Below, piece after piece: positions 51,606-61,069 of a stretch of DNA of 64,000 nucleotides. Origin of the DNA: Paenibacillus sp. JCM 10914 (GTDB lineage Bacteria > Bacillota > Bacilli > Paenibacillales > Paenibacillaceae). The number at the start of each line of letters is the position of its first letter. Positions within the stretch are counted from its first letter, which is position 1. The stretch lies in the NCBI RefSeq assembly GCF_001315105.1, contig NZ_BAZR01000007.1, positions 62,001 to 126,000 of the forward strand. The letters are read 5' to 3'. Made by a program: the position numbers and the translations under genes. The notes under the pieces were generated by a model, which was given only the letters and a program-made list of their open reading frames with translations, was not told the origin of the DNA and searched no databases.

Positions 51606-54023
51606 ATGAAAGAGAAGAGGTTCCATAAGGAACAGGAACGGCTGGAGCAAGTCAGGAACAAATTGCAGGCCAGAGTAAGCGAACTGGAGCCGGAGGTTGC
51701 AGGATTACGTGATCAGGCCGCGGATATTCGCAAGCGGTTTTGGGAAGAATTGACGATCAACACGAGCACGACCGAAGATTTCGAGGACAGCTTTTACTCT
51801 GTGCAGCAGCAGTCCGTGATGCTGGCCGAACGGGAGCGCAGTCACAGACGGTTGGTACATCAATGGAATGGCCTAAAGCGGCTGCTGCCGTCGCCATATT
51901 TTGGACGGGTTGACTTTCACGAGCATGGTTTGAGCGCAAGCGAGCAGGTCTACATCGGGGTATCTTCATTCATTGACGATGACGGATTGAGTTTTCTGAT
52001 TTATGATTGGCGTTCTCCGATCGCAAGCCTCTATTACGACTATCCACCCGGTGAAGCTTCTTACGATACACCGGCAGGTCGAATTGAAGGGGTGATGACA
52101 CTCAAACGACAGTTTCAAATTCAACATGGACACATTCGCAATATGTTTGATGCGAGCGAAACGATTGGCGACGAATTGCTGCAGCAGGTACTCGGTAAGG
52201 ACGCAGATTCGCAAATGAAGAGTATCGTAGCCACCATCCAGAAGGAGCAGAACACCATCATTCGCAATGATAACAGCAGGATGCTGATTGTTCAAGGTGC
52301 AGCGGGCAGTGGGAAAACTTCCGCGGCTCTACAGAGGGTGGCGTATTTACTGTACAAACACCGCCAAACGATTCGGGCCGATCAGATCGTGTTGTTCTCA
52401 CCCAATTCGATGTTTGGCAGTTATATTTCTTCCGTGCTTCCAGAACTCGGCGAAGAAAATATGCAACAGGCCACGTTTCAGGAGTACATTGACTATTGGC
52501 TCAGTGGATCCCTGCGGTCAGAGGATATCTTTGATCAGATTGAATACACGCTGACTGAACAAGGGGTACCGGGATATCCGGCTCGACTTCAAGGGATCGC
52601 TTATAAAACCTCTGAAGCTTATCTGAAAGCCCTGCAGAACTACGGACAGTGGCTGGGCCGACAAGGGATGTTGTTCACAGATATCCGGTTTCGTGATCGC
52701 GTGTTGATAACCTCCGAGCGTATGAGCGAGAAAATGTACGAGTACGACAGTTCCTTGCCATTATATAGTCGCGTCGCTCTTTTGCAGGAATGGCTCTTGG
52801 ATCGACTGGCTTCACTCGAACGCAAGGAGCGTCACGCATCCTGGGTCCAGGATGAGTTAAATTATCTCGATAACGAACAGTACGCAGAAGTATTCGGCAA
52901 GCTGCACAAAGAGCGTGATTTATTCGATCTCTCGGAACATTACGCTACAATCCACGAGCTAATGAACAAGCAGCGGCGGGGCGATGAAGGCGACATTGAT
53001 TTTGCCCAGCGGGAGGAAGAGCTGATTCTTCGTGCCATCGTGAAGGAGAGTTTTAAGCCGCTTCGAAAAAGCGTGAAGCAATTTTCGTTTGTCGATTTCA
53101 TCGGTATATACGCTCAACTATTCGACGACGAAACCTCGTATCGGGACAAAACCAATACGGGTGTCATTCCTCCGCTCTGGCCGGAAATCTGCAGACAGAC
53201 CAAAGATAAGCTGAGCCGGAACGAATTATTCCATGAGGATGCGACTCCTTATCTGTTCGTAAAAGAACTGGTCGAAGGCGTCAGAACGAACAAGGAGATC
53301 CGCCATGTCTTCGTGGATGAGGGTCAGGATTATTCGGCATTTCAATATGAATATCTGAAAAAATTGTTTCCGCGCGCCCGGATGACAGTACTGGGCGATT
53401 TTGGGCAAGCGATCTTCATCCAGTCTACCAGTTTGGATGCTGCAGATTCGCCATTAATCCGCCTTTACGGCGAACACGAAACCAGTCTGATTCGCCTTGT
53501 ACGCAGTTATCGTTCAACAAGTGAGATCGTTGAGTTCACCAAATCAATGCTGCCAGGTGGAGCAGACATTATACCGTTTCAAAGGAGTGGGCAAAAGCCG
53601 CTTCTCACCAGCGTGGACAGCAGGGAGAAGCGTGATACGCGCATATTGGGGGATATCGCGGCGCTCAAGGCCGAAGGTTTCGCATCAATCGCTGTCATCA
53701 CAAAGACTGCGGCGGAGAGCCGAAAGGCTCATGAATCATTACTGAATCATGGCGGAGAAGATTTGCAGCTCATTACGAGGGAGACGCTGAATTTTGAGAA
53801 AGGCGTCATGGTCCTCCCGGTGTATCTCGCCAAGGGTGTCGAGTTCGATGCTGTATTGGTCTATGAGGCTTCCTCTGATGTGTATGGTCAGGACAGCGAG
53901 CGTAAGCTTCTTTATACAGCGTGTACGCGGGCCATGCATCGGCTCCATCTGTACACGACGGGAGATTGGTCGCCGTTCGTGCAGGAATCGCATGGGAATC
54001 TGTATGAGAAAGCAATATACTGA
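51606..54023 (+). CDS. helD: RNA polymerase recycling helicase-like ATPase HelD
   Basis: An 805-residue SF1 UvrD/Rep-like protein of the HelD type, which removes stalled or idle RNA polymerase from DNA and can protect it from rifamycins. Seen: coiled N-terminal arm (residues 1-75), Walker A QGAAGSGKTSAALQR (about 230), Walker B HVFVDEGQDYSAFQ, GDFGQAIF motif III, LVRSYRST motif IV, KGVEFDAVLVYE motif V and YTACTRAM motif VI. Full length. AAAGGAG is about 13 bases from ATG 51606, a long spacing. Transcribed alone. Confidence 0.92.
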   Translation: MKEKRFHKEQERLEQVRNKLQARVSELEPEVAGLRDQAADIRKRFWEELTINTSTTEDFEDSFYSVQQQSVMLAERERSHRRLVHQWNGLKRLLPSPYFGRVDFHEHGLSASEQVYIGVSSFIDDDGLSFLIYDWRSPIASLYYDYPPGEASYDTPAGRIEGVMTLKRQFQIQHGHIRNMFDASETIGDELLQQVLGKDADSQMKSIVATIQKEQNTIIRNDNSRMLIVQGAAGSGKTSAALQRVAYLLYKHRQTIRADQIVLFSPNSMFGSYISSVLPELGEENMQQATFQEYIDYWLSGSLRSEDIFDQIEYTLTEQGVPGYPARLQGIAYKTSEAYLKALQNYGQWLGRQGMLFTDIRFRDRVLITSERMSEKMYEYDSSLPLYSRVALLQEWLLDRLASLERKERHASWVQDELNYLDNEQYAEVFGKLHKERDLFDLSEHYATIHELMNKQRRGDEGDIDFAQREEELILRAIVKESFKPLRKSVKQFSFVDFIGIYAQLFDDETSYRDKTNTGVIPPLWPEICRQTKDKLSRNELFHEDATPYLFVKELVEGVRTNKEIRHVFVDEGQDYSAFQYEYLKKLFPRARMTVLGDFGQAIFIQSTSLDAADSPLIRLYGEHETSLIRLVRSYRSTSEIVEFTKSMLPGGADIIPFQRSGQKPLLTSVDSREKRDTRILGDIAALKAEGFASIAVITKTAAESRKAHESLLNHGGEDLQLITRETLNFEKGVMVLPVYLAKGVEFDAVLVYEASSDVYGQDSERKLLYTACTRAMHRLHLYTTGDWSPFVQESHGNLYEKAIY

Positions 54024-54094
54024 TGGATTAGGGTGACATTGGTCGCGCTGACGGTCGTTATCTACGGTTCAAAGCGATTCATAATGATCGACAA

Positions 54095-54131
54095 AGGGTC
54101 ATTCGTTTCTCAGAAACGAATGACCTTTTTT
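54095..54131 (+). terminator. Intrinsic terminator of helD
   Basis: GGTCATTCGTTT (54097-54108), loop CTCAG, AAACGAATGACC (54114-54125), T6. Extra A/T pairs extend the stem. Confidence 0.88.
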
Positions 54132-54257
54132 GCGATTTACCGTGCCCGTATGAATAACGTGGATTGTTCCAAATTGTGTTAAAATCAAAAGCAATCAGAT
54201 GTTCCACGATGATCGGGACATCTCTATTTAACCGAGCAAGTCAGGAGGATTTATGAT

Positions 54258-54956
54258 ATGCAAAAACGAATTCTGCTTGTAGAAGACGACAACGACATAA
54301 ATCAGTTGATTGAAAGTCAGCTGAAACAGGATCATTATCACGTTGAATCTGCACGCGACGGAGAGGAAGCACTCGCTCTTTTTCAAAAAGAGATGTTCGA
54401 TCTAATATTGCTGGATTTGATGCTTCCCAAGGTAAACGGCATGGATTTGCTCAGGCGTATCCGAGAGACCAGCAAAGTTCCTGTCTTGATAATATCTGCG
54501 AAAGGCAGTGACCTCGACAAGGCCATGGGCCTTGGGTTTGGTGCGGATGACTATATCAGCAAACCGTTCTCCATGATCGAGTTGACCGCCAGAGTACAGG
54601 CTGCCATTCGTAGGTCAACGCTTTACTCAGAAACGGACAGCACACCTACCGAGCCTCCTGTTATTACATATAAGGATCTCATCTTGAATTTGCAATCGTT
54701 CTCCGCAAAAACCAAGAATAAAAGCATCCCGCTCACCGCTAAGGAATTTCATATCTTAAAGCTGCTTATGACCAATCACAGCAGGGTATTCACTAAGGAA
54801 CAAATCTACCAACTCATCTGGGAAGACGAATATTATGGGAATGAGAACGTGATCAATGTTCATATCCGAAGACTTCGGGAGAAAATTGAAGAGGATCCGT
54901 CCACTCCGCAATACATTCGGACGATTTGGGGAATCGGATACAAAATGGGGGATTAG
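54258..54956 (+). CDS. OmpR/PhoB-family response regulator
   Basis: A 232-residue response regulator. Receiver domain residues 3-118 with phosphoacceptor Asp53 (LILLDLMLP), acidic pair E9-D10-D11 and the lysine in SKPF. The winged-helix output domain follows (about 130-228; LTAKEFHILKLLMTNHSRVF, NVINVHIRRLREKIE). It is coupled to the kinase gene by three bases. Probably controls the ABC exporter downstream. Confidence 0.93.
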   Translation: MQKRILLVEDDNDINQLIESQLKQDHYHVESARDGEEALALFQKEMFDLILLDLMLPKVNGMDLLRRIRETSKVPVLIISAKGSDLDKAMGLGFGADDYISKPFSMIELTARVQAAIRRSTLYSETDSTPTEPPVITYKDLILNLQSFSAKTKNKSIPLTAKEFHILKLLMTNHSRVFTKEQIYQLIWEDEYYGNENVINVHIRRLREKIEEDPSTPQYIRTIWGIGYKMGD

Positions 54957-54959
54957 GCG

Positions 54960-55897
54960 ATGATCCTTCTTTTATGCGTCATTATCGGCGTATTGGCTGT
55001 AATCATTGGCTGGCAATGGTATTCCAGAAGAAAACGGAATCAAATTATTCTTGAAATAACAAGTGGAATCTCAAACATCTTGGAATATGAAACCACTGAG
55101 AAAGTACTGGTACCGACTGGCGATGACCCGATTCAGCAACTGCTTATACAGATTAACCGTCTTCTGGATAACAAGCAGAAGGTCTTTGCGGATTATGCCA
55201 GAACGAAGGACAGCCAAAGGAAAATGATCTCGAACATGTCCCACGATCTGAAAACTCCGCTGACGGTCATACTGGGCTATACGGAAAAACTGAATCAGAA
55301 GAATTCGTTGACAGCACAAGAAGAGGAACAAGTGATTCTACGGTTGAATGAAAAAGTGAACGGTCTGATCTCATTGCTTAATCAATTCTTCGACCTTGTC
55401 AAAATCGAATCGGAGGACTATGACATCGCGTTAAGCAAAATATCGCTGAGCGAGGTTTGCCGAAACACCGTCCTTGAGTTTTACGATCTGCTGATCTCCA
55501 AAAATCTTCGGGTGGAGATCGACATTCCTGAACAGCCTTATTATTTCCATGGTAACAAGGATGCGCTGCATCGAATATTAAGCAATCTGATATCGAATTC
55601 CATCCGCTATGGTAGCATGGTGGCGTGTTCGGGTTAACGGTTCGGGATGAAGGGGAAATCGTAGCTGTTGACGTTTGGGATCGTGGCAAAGGGATCGCAG
55701 AGATTCATCAAGAACGTGTATTTGAAAGACTCTATACCCTGGACGATGCTCGAAACCCGCAATTTCATGGAAGCGGGCTGGGACTCAGTATTTCTAAACG
55801 TTTAACGGAGGAGATGAACGGGACGATCAGTCTAAGCAGCTCACAGGCTGAGAAAAAAACAACCTTCACCTGCAAATTTAAACAATTAACCTATTAA
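54960..55897 (+). pseudogene. Sensor histidine kinase, frameshifted as read
   Basis: One N-terminal membrane helix (residues about 2-18, LLLCVIIGVLAVIIGW), a linker of about 70 residues without sensor domain, H-box SNMSHDLKTPLTVILGYT with His about 94, and N-box RILSNLISNSIRYGS. There the frame stops at 55637. The ATP-lid motifs DRGKGI and GSGLGLSI are in the -1 frame to 55897. One missing base near 55614 (agcatggtgg) restores about 312 residues. Small sensor, next to an ABC exporter: the pattern of antimicrobial-peptide-sensing kinases. Confidence 0.87.
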
Positions 55898-55902
55898 ATA
55901 AA

Positions 55903-55943
55903 TGAGAGAGGTTGTTCTGTCGTTCAACGTCTCTTTTTTTTCT
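55903..55943 (+). terminator. Intrinsic terminator after the two-component genes
   Basis: GAGAGGTTG pairs with CAACGTCTC (one mismatch), followed by eight T. It separates the kinase from the ABC genes, which start about 120 bases later. Confidence 0.7.
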
Positions 55944-56064
55944 CGATTGTAACTAAATTTCATTCTTAAGAAACATGTAAGAATTGAGAAAGGAATAATT
56001 TAACTCTCCAGTCTATGATAAAGGTAACCAAAGGAACACATTGTAATCGAGGTGGTGTAATTAC

Positions 56065-56979
56065 ATGAATTACATTATTCAAACTTCTGAACTGACGAAA
56101 ACAGTAAAAGGAAAAGCCATTGTATCCAGTGTCAATCTGAATGTGAGAAAGGGCGAGATTTATGGTTTGCTGGGACCTAACGGCGCTGGCAAGACAACGA
56201 TCATGAAAATGCTCACGGGCCTCATTCTTCCGACCTCTGGTGCGATCATGTTATTCGGCAAGAAATTGTCCGAAAGCTCGAAAGAGGGCTTGAAGCGCGT
56301 AGGAAGCATCATTGAATATCCGATCTTTTTCGAGCATATGACGGCCATGGAGAATCTCCAGATTCACTGCGAATACTTGGGCTATTATGATAATAAAGCG
56401 ATTCACCAAGCATTGGACTTGGTCCAATTGAAAGGCATCGAGGAGAAAAAAGTGAAAGAATTCTCGCTGGGTATGAAGCAGCGTCTTGGCATTGCAAGAG
56501 CAGCTATCACCAAGCCGGAATTGATCGTGCTGGATGAACCCACGAACGGACTGGATCCAATCGGCATTAAAAATATGAGGGATTTGGTTCGAACGCTGAA
56601 CCAGGAATATGGCATCACGTTCCTGCTGTCCAGCCACATCCTGGGGGAAATCGAGCAGGTAGCAGACCGCATCGGCGTGATTCAGAATGGTCGATTGGTG
56701 GATGAAGTGTCCTTGGCCGACATTCAGCGGCAGCGGACCGATTATATTGAAATTTTGACCTCGAACGTGCAGAAATCTGCCTTTTTACTAGAGCATGAGC
56801 TGCTAATATCTAATATTAAAATCGTAAAAGATCAGCGCATCCGAATCTATGATGCCGATATATCGCCGGGTCAAATCACGAAGCTGCTGATAGCGCATGA
56901 AATCGAGATCGAGGAGATCCAGAAACATACCAGCACGTTGGAAGACTATTTCTATCACCAAATGCAAGGAAAGGAGTGA
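56065..56979 (+). CDS. ABC exporter ATPase, BcrA/LanF type
   Basis: A 304-residue ATPase: Walker A GPNGAGKTT (about 35-43), signature EFSLGMKQRLGIARA, Walker B LIVLDEPTNGLDP and H-loop LLSSHI. The LGMKQR signature and the C-terminal 80 residues match BcrA/LanF-type bacitracin or lantibiotic exporters. Weak RBS GGTGGTG. It probably answers to the response regulator upstream. Confidence 0.9.
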   Translation: MNYIIQTSELTKTVKGKAIVSSVNLNVRKGEIYGLLGPNGAGKTTIMKMLTGLILPTSGAIMLFGKKLSESSKEGLKRVGSIIEYPIFFEHMTAMENLQIHCEYLGYYDNKAIHQALDLVQLKGIEEKKVKEFSLGMKQRLGIARAAITKPELIVLDEPTNGLDPIGIKNMRDLVRTLNQEYGITFLLSSHILGEIEQVADRIGVIQNGRLVDEVSLADIQRQRTDYIEILTSNVQKSAFLLEHELLISNIKIVKDQRIRIYDADISPGQITKLLIAHEIEIEEIQKHTSTLEDYFYHQMQGKE

Positions 56980-56986
56980 ATCCGAA

Positions 56987-57685
56987 ATGATGAAGTTAAT
57001 AAGACTTGAATGGAGGAAGTTAGAGCGGAAAAAAGTGATCGGCGAAGTCATTACGTATTGGGTCATAATCATGTTGTTGCCGGTCTTATTTCTCAAAGTA
57101 GTCTTTGTCGATATGCCAATGATTCGTTTTGGCGAGAGTTATGCAGCTGCAATGGAGCTGATGCTGCCGATTCAGCTGGGGTTTCTGTTGTTCGGGGCTT
57201 CCCTGATCAATCATGTATTCATTGAAGAATATAAGAACAAAACGATCGCCCTTTCATTCGGATACCCGCTAAGTCGAAAAAGACTTGTCTTAGCCAAAGT
57301 ACTGTTTATTATCATTGCGGTTTTCTTCGGCACGCTGGTATCCTTTGTGCTTAGCGGTATAGCGACCTACGCGTTCGATCATATCCTGGATGTCATTCCC
57401 GGAACACCGACGGTGACAGACCTGATGAATTATGCGGCTCGGATGGTCATTCACTCCATCGTCGTCGCACTCGCCTCTTTGATTCCGCTATTTTGGTTTG
57501 GAGTATGGAAGAGAGCGGTCATCCCCACGGTTATTTGTGCCGTCTTCCTGATGCAGTTCCCTAATTTTGTTGGACTGCTTCGAATTACGTTGAATCCGGA
57601 CTTTCTATATGCCTTATTCAGCGTACTAGGTGTGGCCAGTATCTTCTTGTCGGTTAAATTCGTGAATAAATTAGGAGATTTGTAA
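56987..57685 (+). CDS. ABC exporter permease, ABC-2/BcrB-LanE type
   Basis: A 232-residue membrane protein with about six helices: KLIRLEWRKLERKKVIGEVI start, NHVFIEEYKNKTIALSFGYP, then FWFGVWKRAVIPTVICAVF. Typical of BcrB/LanE/G permeases. ATG 56987 after AAAGGAG; the ATPase stop is seven bases upstream. Only one permease gene is present, so it would act as a homodimer. Confidence 0.85.
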   Translation: MMKLIRLEWRKLERKKVIGEVITYWVIIMLLPVLFLKVVFVDMPMIRFGESYAAAMELMLPIQLGFLLFGASLINHVFIEEYKNKTIALSFGYPLSRKRLVLAKVLFIIIAVFFGTLVSFVLSGIATYAFDHILDVIPGTPTVTDLMNYAARMVIHSIVVALASLIPLFWFGVWKRAVIPTVICAVFLMQFPNFVGLLRITLNPDFLYALFSVLGVASIFLSVKFVNKLGDL

Positions 57686-57700
57686 AGGAGAGGAGGGGAC

Positions 57701-58583
57701 ATGATGACAATCAATATAAAGACAGCCTTGCTTCCGAGCGGAGAAACGCTAAGCTACAGAGAAAGAGCCGGAACCGAACCTTGCATGCTCTTGATACACG
57801 GGAATATGGCTTCTTCAGAACTGTGGGAACCGTTATTTGGAACATTCTGATATGACCCAGCGTGTAATAGCAGTCGATTTGCGCGGTTATGGCGAGTCCA
57901 GCTATCTGAATCCAATTCATGAGATTAAGGATTTTTCTATAGATTTATATGAATTCGTAAACCAACTGGATTTGGATCAGGTCATCGTCATGGGGTGGTC
58001 GAATGGAGGAGGGATCGCCATGCAATTTGCGGCCGACTATCCGGATCGCGTACAGAAGTTGATTCTGTTGGCTTCCATCTCGACCAGAGGATACGCAGCT
58101 GTGAATGCCGAAGGTGATCGTCTGCAGACCAAGGAGCAAATAGCTAACGACCCCAGTCTAACGATGACCTTTCAGGCAAATCAGAAGCAGGATCAGGATT
58201 ATTTTGAACAGGCGATGGGTTATTTTATGTTCAATAACCGTCAATCCGATGCGATGTCTCGTGCGAAGTACGTCCAGGCCAGCATTCAGCAACGAAACAT
58301 GATCGAGGTTGCCGATGCCGCAAACCGATTCAACATCAGTACCGTGTCCAATGGACTAACGGATGGAACAGGGGAGCTACACCGTATTCAATGCTCCGTA
58401 CTTGTCATCTGGGGTGTCAAGGATTTGATTACTACACGACAGATGACAGAGGAAATTATCGAAGATTTTGCTAGTCATGGAAAAACGGTCCGGTATATTA
58501 CCTTAGACGCAGGTCACTCTCCGCTTATCGATGATCTACATGGATTGGTTACTTCCGTCAATGCGTTCATCACGCAGTCATGA
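57701..58583 (+). pseudogene. Alpha/beta hydrolase, frameshifted as read
   Basis: ATG 57701 (RBS AGGAGAGGAGGGG) opens with MTINIKTALLPSGETLSYRE and LLIHGNMASSELWEPLF (oxyanion HGN), then stops at TGA near 57850. From 57837 the +1 frame continues: VIAVDLRGYGESSY, nucleophile serine in GWSNGGG, aspartate in WGVKDL and histidine in DAGHSPL. One extra base near 57836 (tttggaac, perhaps from tttgaac) accounts for it; the rebuilt protein has about 293 residues and a complete triad. It follows the ABC permease by 15 bases and may share its transcript. Substrate unknown. Confidence 0.85.
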
Positions 58584-58638
58584 TAAGCGCGCTCAATATT
58601 CAAAACGAAGTTAAAATTTGATTTTATTATATCTACAT

Positions 58639-58690
58639 TTGACCACCTACTACAAAATGTAGTATATTATTACTACTACGTAGTGTAGTA
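58639..58690 (+). promoter_or_regulatory. Promoter with BlaI-type operators
   Basis: TTGACC (58639-58644) and TATATT (58663-58668), 18 bases apart. TACTACA-AAA-TGTAGTA (58648-58664) is a perfect 7-3-7 repeat inside the spacer, and TACTAC-N8-GTAGTA (58671-58690) lies just downstream; both carry the TACTAC/GTAGTA halves of BlaI/MecI operators. Confidence 0.85.
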
Positions 58691-58735
58691 ATTCAACTCG
58701 TTATGGACGCATAACGAATTAATGAGGTGTTCACT

Positions 58736-59110
58736 GTGAACCAAGTTCAAAAGTTATCGGATACGGAAAAGGAATTAATGGAGGCGATTTGGGCGTGTAC
58801 TCCCCCTGTAACCTCCACTGAACTATTGAGTATGTTTGCTCAAAAGGGAAGAGAATGGAAAGCACAGACCGTGTCCACTTTTCTATCGCGTTTAGTGGAC
58901 AAAGGGATACTTACCGCTACGAAACATGGACGTTCAAACCAATATGTGCCGCGTATTTCTCCTGAGGAATATAAGCTGCTAGAAACGCAGCACGTCTTGG
59001 ACGGGTTGTATCAAGGCTCCATTAAAAATCTGATTTCAGCTATGTATGACGGCGACAAGCTATCTGATCAAGACATTAATGAACTGAAAAAGTGGTTTTC
59101 AGAAAAGTAG
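58736..59110 (+). CDS. BlaI/MecI-family repressor
   Basis: A 124-residue penicillinase-type repressor: LSDTEKELMEAIWACTPPVT, WKAQTVSTFLSRLVDKGILT and a C-terminal dimerisation tail (LSDQDINELKKWFSEK). It should bind the operators at 58648-58690 and be cleaved or released through the M56 protein encoded next. GTG 58736 is six bases after GAGGTG (58724-58729). Confidence 0.92.
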   Translation: MNQVQKLSDTEKELMEAIWACTPPVTSTELLSMFAQKGREWKAQTVSTFLSRLVDKGILTATKHGRSNQYVPRISPEEYKLLETQHVLDGLYQGSIKNLISAMYDGDKLSDQDINELKKWFSEK

Positions 59111-59119
59111 GTGCAGCTG

Positions 59120-60481
59120 ATGAACAACATTCTTGAGAATCTGTTTTCACTGACCGTAGCTGGAAGTGTCGTTACAATTAGTATTCTTTTATTGAGACTA
59201 GTACCCACCGATATCTTCCCTACCAAGTGGCGTTACAGACTTTGCATATTGGCTGTAGTATTTTATCTTGTACCTATAACCCTTGGCATTCCATGGTTTT
59301 CACTGCTCTCTACTTCCCACACAACAAGCCTACATCATACACAACCAGTGTATTCTTCAGGGTTCATATTGGAAACGTTCATGCCAGAAATCACCATTTC
59401 AGCAAACGTAGCCTATATCCTTTTAAGCTTATGGGCAATTGGAGCTATTGGTTTTGCTGTTTGGCAATTATATTGTTATCGAAGATTTTTAAACGAACTA
59501 GAACATACGCGCACCATCGTACCGAAGAACAGCGAAGCAGCTACACAACTCCATGTAAACAAGGAAAAACTTGGCCTTAGAAGTAACGTCAAGCTCGCTT
59601 ACAGTCCTATAATACGGAGTCCCATTCTTGTAGGTCTTTGGAAACCAACCATCTATCTCCCACTAGAGAATTATGCAAATATAGACATGGGAATGGTGAT
59701 CCACCATGAGCTGACTCATCTAAAACGGAAAGATTTATGGATCAAGGCGTTCACGTTGGGAGTCAGTGCTTTGCATTGGTTTAATCCTTTGGTTCACACG
59801 GTCCGCAAGGAGGTTCATACCTGGGGCGAGCTGTCTTGTGATGAAGATGTCGTCAAAGAGATGTCCCATGCAGAGCGAAAACGCTATGGCGAAACGATTC
59901 TGAACGTAATGGCAGGATCAAGGAATTTACCCGTGCAGTTTTGCGCCTCTTTATCCGGTGATGGCAAACAATTAAAAAGGAGATTAACGATCATGCTAAA
60001 TGTGAAAAAAATGAAAAGAAAAACATTGTTTTTATCGATAACAGCGGTATTGTTGATTGCAGGGATTAGTACATCCGCAGCAGCATGGGCTTCAAACGCT
60101 ACACCACAAATCGTTGCAAATACGGAGACGAATCCATCTGAGAGAGTGAGTGCTGTTGCTGAGGAAGGGCCCACACATAGCCCAGTCTTGGAACCCGAAG
60201 TAGTGGCACCCTCTGAGAAAGGGCCCACACATAGCCCAGTCTTGGAACCTGAAGTAGTGGCACCCTCTGAGAAAGGGCCCGCACAAAGCCCAGTCTTGGA
60301 ACCCGAAGTAGTGGCACCCTCTGAGAAAGGGGTTGTTAATGCCGAGGAAGGGCAAATACTAAGCCAAATCACGGAACCTCAAGCAGTCCCCTCTGAAAGA
60401 GTGAGTGTTGTTGACGGGGAGAGGCCAGTATTAAGGCCAATCACGGAACCCGAAGTAGTACCCGCTACTGTTAATGAGTAA
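59120..60481 (+). CDS. M56 (BlaR1-like) membrane metallopeptidase with repeat tail
   Basis: A protein of about 453 residues. Residues 1-300 are BlaR1-type: three to four membrane helices, zinc motif HHELTH (about 195-200) and the downstream ELSCDEDVV. After a further helix (KTLFLSITAVLLIAGISTS, about 296-314) the usual penicillin-binding sensor domain is absent. Instead there is a Pro/Glu-rich tail of about 135 residues with three 18-residue repeats of type GPTHSPVLEPEVVAPSEK and degenerate further copies. It probably cleaves the BlaI-like repressor on a signal; what it senses is unknown. ATG 59120 chosen; GTG 59111 also in frame. Confidence 0.88.
   Translation: MNNILENLFSLTVAGSVVTISILLLRLVPTDIFPTKWRYRLCILAVVFYLVPITLGIPWFSLLSTSHTTSLHHTQPVYSSGFILETFMPEITISANVAYILLSLWAIGAIGFAVWQLYCYRRFLNELEHTRTIVPKNSEAATQLHVNKEKLGLRSNVKLAYSPIIRSPILVGLWKPTIYLPLENYANIDMGMVIHHELTHLKRKDLWIKAFTLGVSALHWFNPLVHTVRKEVHTWGELSCDEDVVKEMSHAERKRYGETILNVMAGSRNLPVQFCASLSGDGKQLKRRLTIMLNVKKMKRKTLFLSITAVLLIAGISTSAAAWASNATPQIVANTETNPSERVSAVAEEGPTHSPVLEPEVVAPSEKGPTHSPVLEPEVVAPSEKGPAQSPVLEPEVVAPSEKGVVNAEEGQILSQITEPQAVPSERVSVVDGERPVLRPITEPEVVPATVNE
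60161..60322 (+). repeat. Three 54-base tandem repeats inside the M56 gene
   Basis: Units start at 60161, 60215 and 60269 and differ by only a few bases; a fourth, degenerate unit starts at 60323. Being a multiple of three, copy number can change without breaking the frame. They encode the Pro/Glu-rich surface tail. Confidence 0.92.
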
Positions 60482-60537
60482 ATGCAGAGGCGGTTGCTTC
60501 TGAAATACATCTTATTAAAAGCTAAATAACGATTAGA

Positions 60538-60572
60538 ACACAGCCTGTTGAAAAAAACTCAACAGGCTGTTC
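60538..60572. terminator. Bidirectional terminator
   Basis: CAGCCTGTTGA (60541-60551) pairs with TCAACAGGCTG (60559-60569), extended by A/T pairs. It lies between the M56 gene (+) and the MerR gene (-). Confidence 0.8.
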
Positions 60573-60589
60573 ATGTGTGCTAATGAACC

Positions 60590-60949
60590 TTAACACTTGG
60601 TTTGAAAGTTTGCTTGTCCTTCCAAAATTGCATGCAAGAATTTTTTCGATTTTCTCAAGCGCTTCTGAATATCTTCGATTTCATTGATTTTTCGTTCGAC
60701 CATTTCCTGCTTTGCCTCGTACGATAAATTAAGTTGTTGATTTATCAGCAAACTTAATTCTTCTATAGAGAAGTCTACGGATAATAACGATTTCACATCA
60801 TCCAGAAAATCAACAATTTCTTCAGAATAAATACGATAATTATTGTCGTCTCGTTTAACAAATATGTTCGGAATTAGGTTTTTACGTTCATAGAATCTCA
60901 AGGTTGATATGGGCAGACCAGTTAATTTAGAAACTTCGTTTATTTTCAT
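60590..60949 (-). CDS. MerR-family regulator
   Basis: A 119-residue MerR protein: INEVSKLTGLPISTLRFYER helix-turn-helix, a wing (DDNNYRIYSEEIVDFL) and a coiled dimerisation helix (EMVERKINEIEDIQKRLRKS). Its effector region ends in a single cysteine and no metal loop is visible, so it is not of the metal-sensing type. Divergent from the nitroreductase gene it probably controls. Confidence 0.88.
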   Translation of the reverse strand: MKINEVSKLTGLPISTLRFYERKNLIPNIFVKRDDNNYRIYSEEIVDFLDDVKSLLSVDFSIEELSLLINQQLNLSYEAKQEMVERKINEIEDIQKRLRKSKKFLHAILEGQANFQTKC

Positions 60950-60979
60950 CAGATGACCTCTTTTTTTGTTATTGCTATA

Positions 60980-60989
60980 AACCTAGGTT
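60980..60989. promoter_or_regulatory. Palindrome between MerR and nitroreductase genes
   Basis: AACCTAGGTT is a perfect 10-base palindrome in the 120-base divergent gap and may be the core of the MerR operator. Promoter elements were not resolved. Confidence 0.45.
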
Positions 60990-61069
60990 CATAGTTCATA
61001 CTACGAATATGATAACGAACGACATACACCATGTCAAAAATCAAACGATTATCAAGAAGGAGAAATGAT

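Noticed and set aside
60161..60340. Possible CRISPR-like array
   Set aside because: The repeats are contiguous 54-base units without spacers, in frame within the M56 gene.
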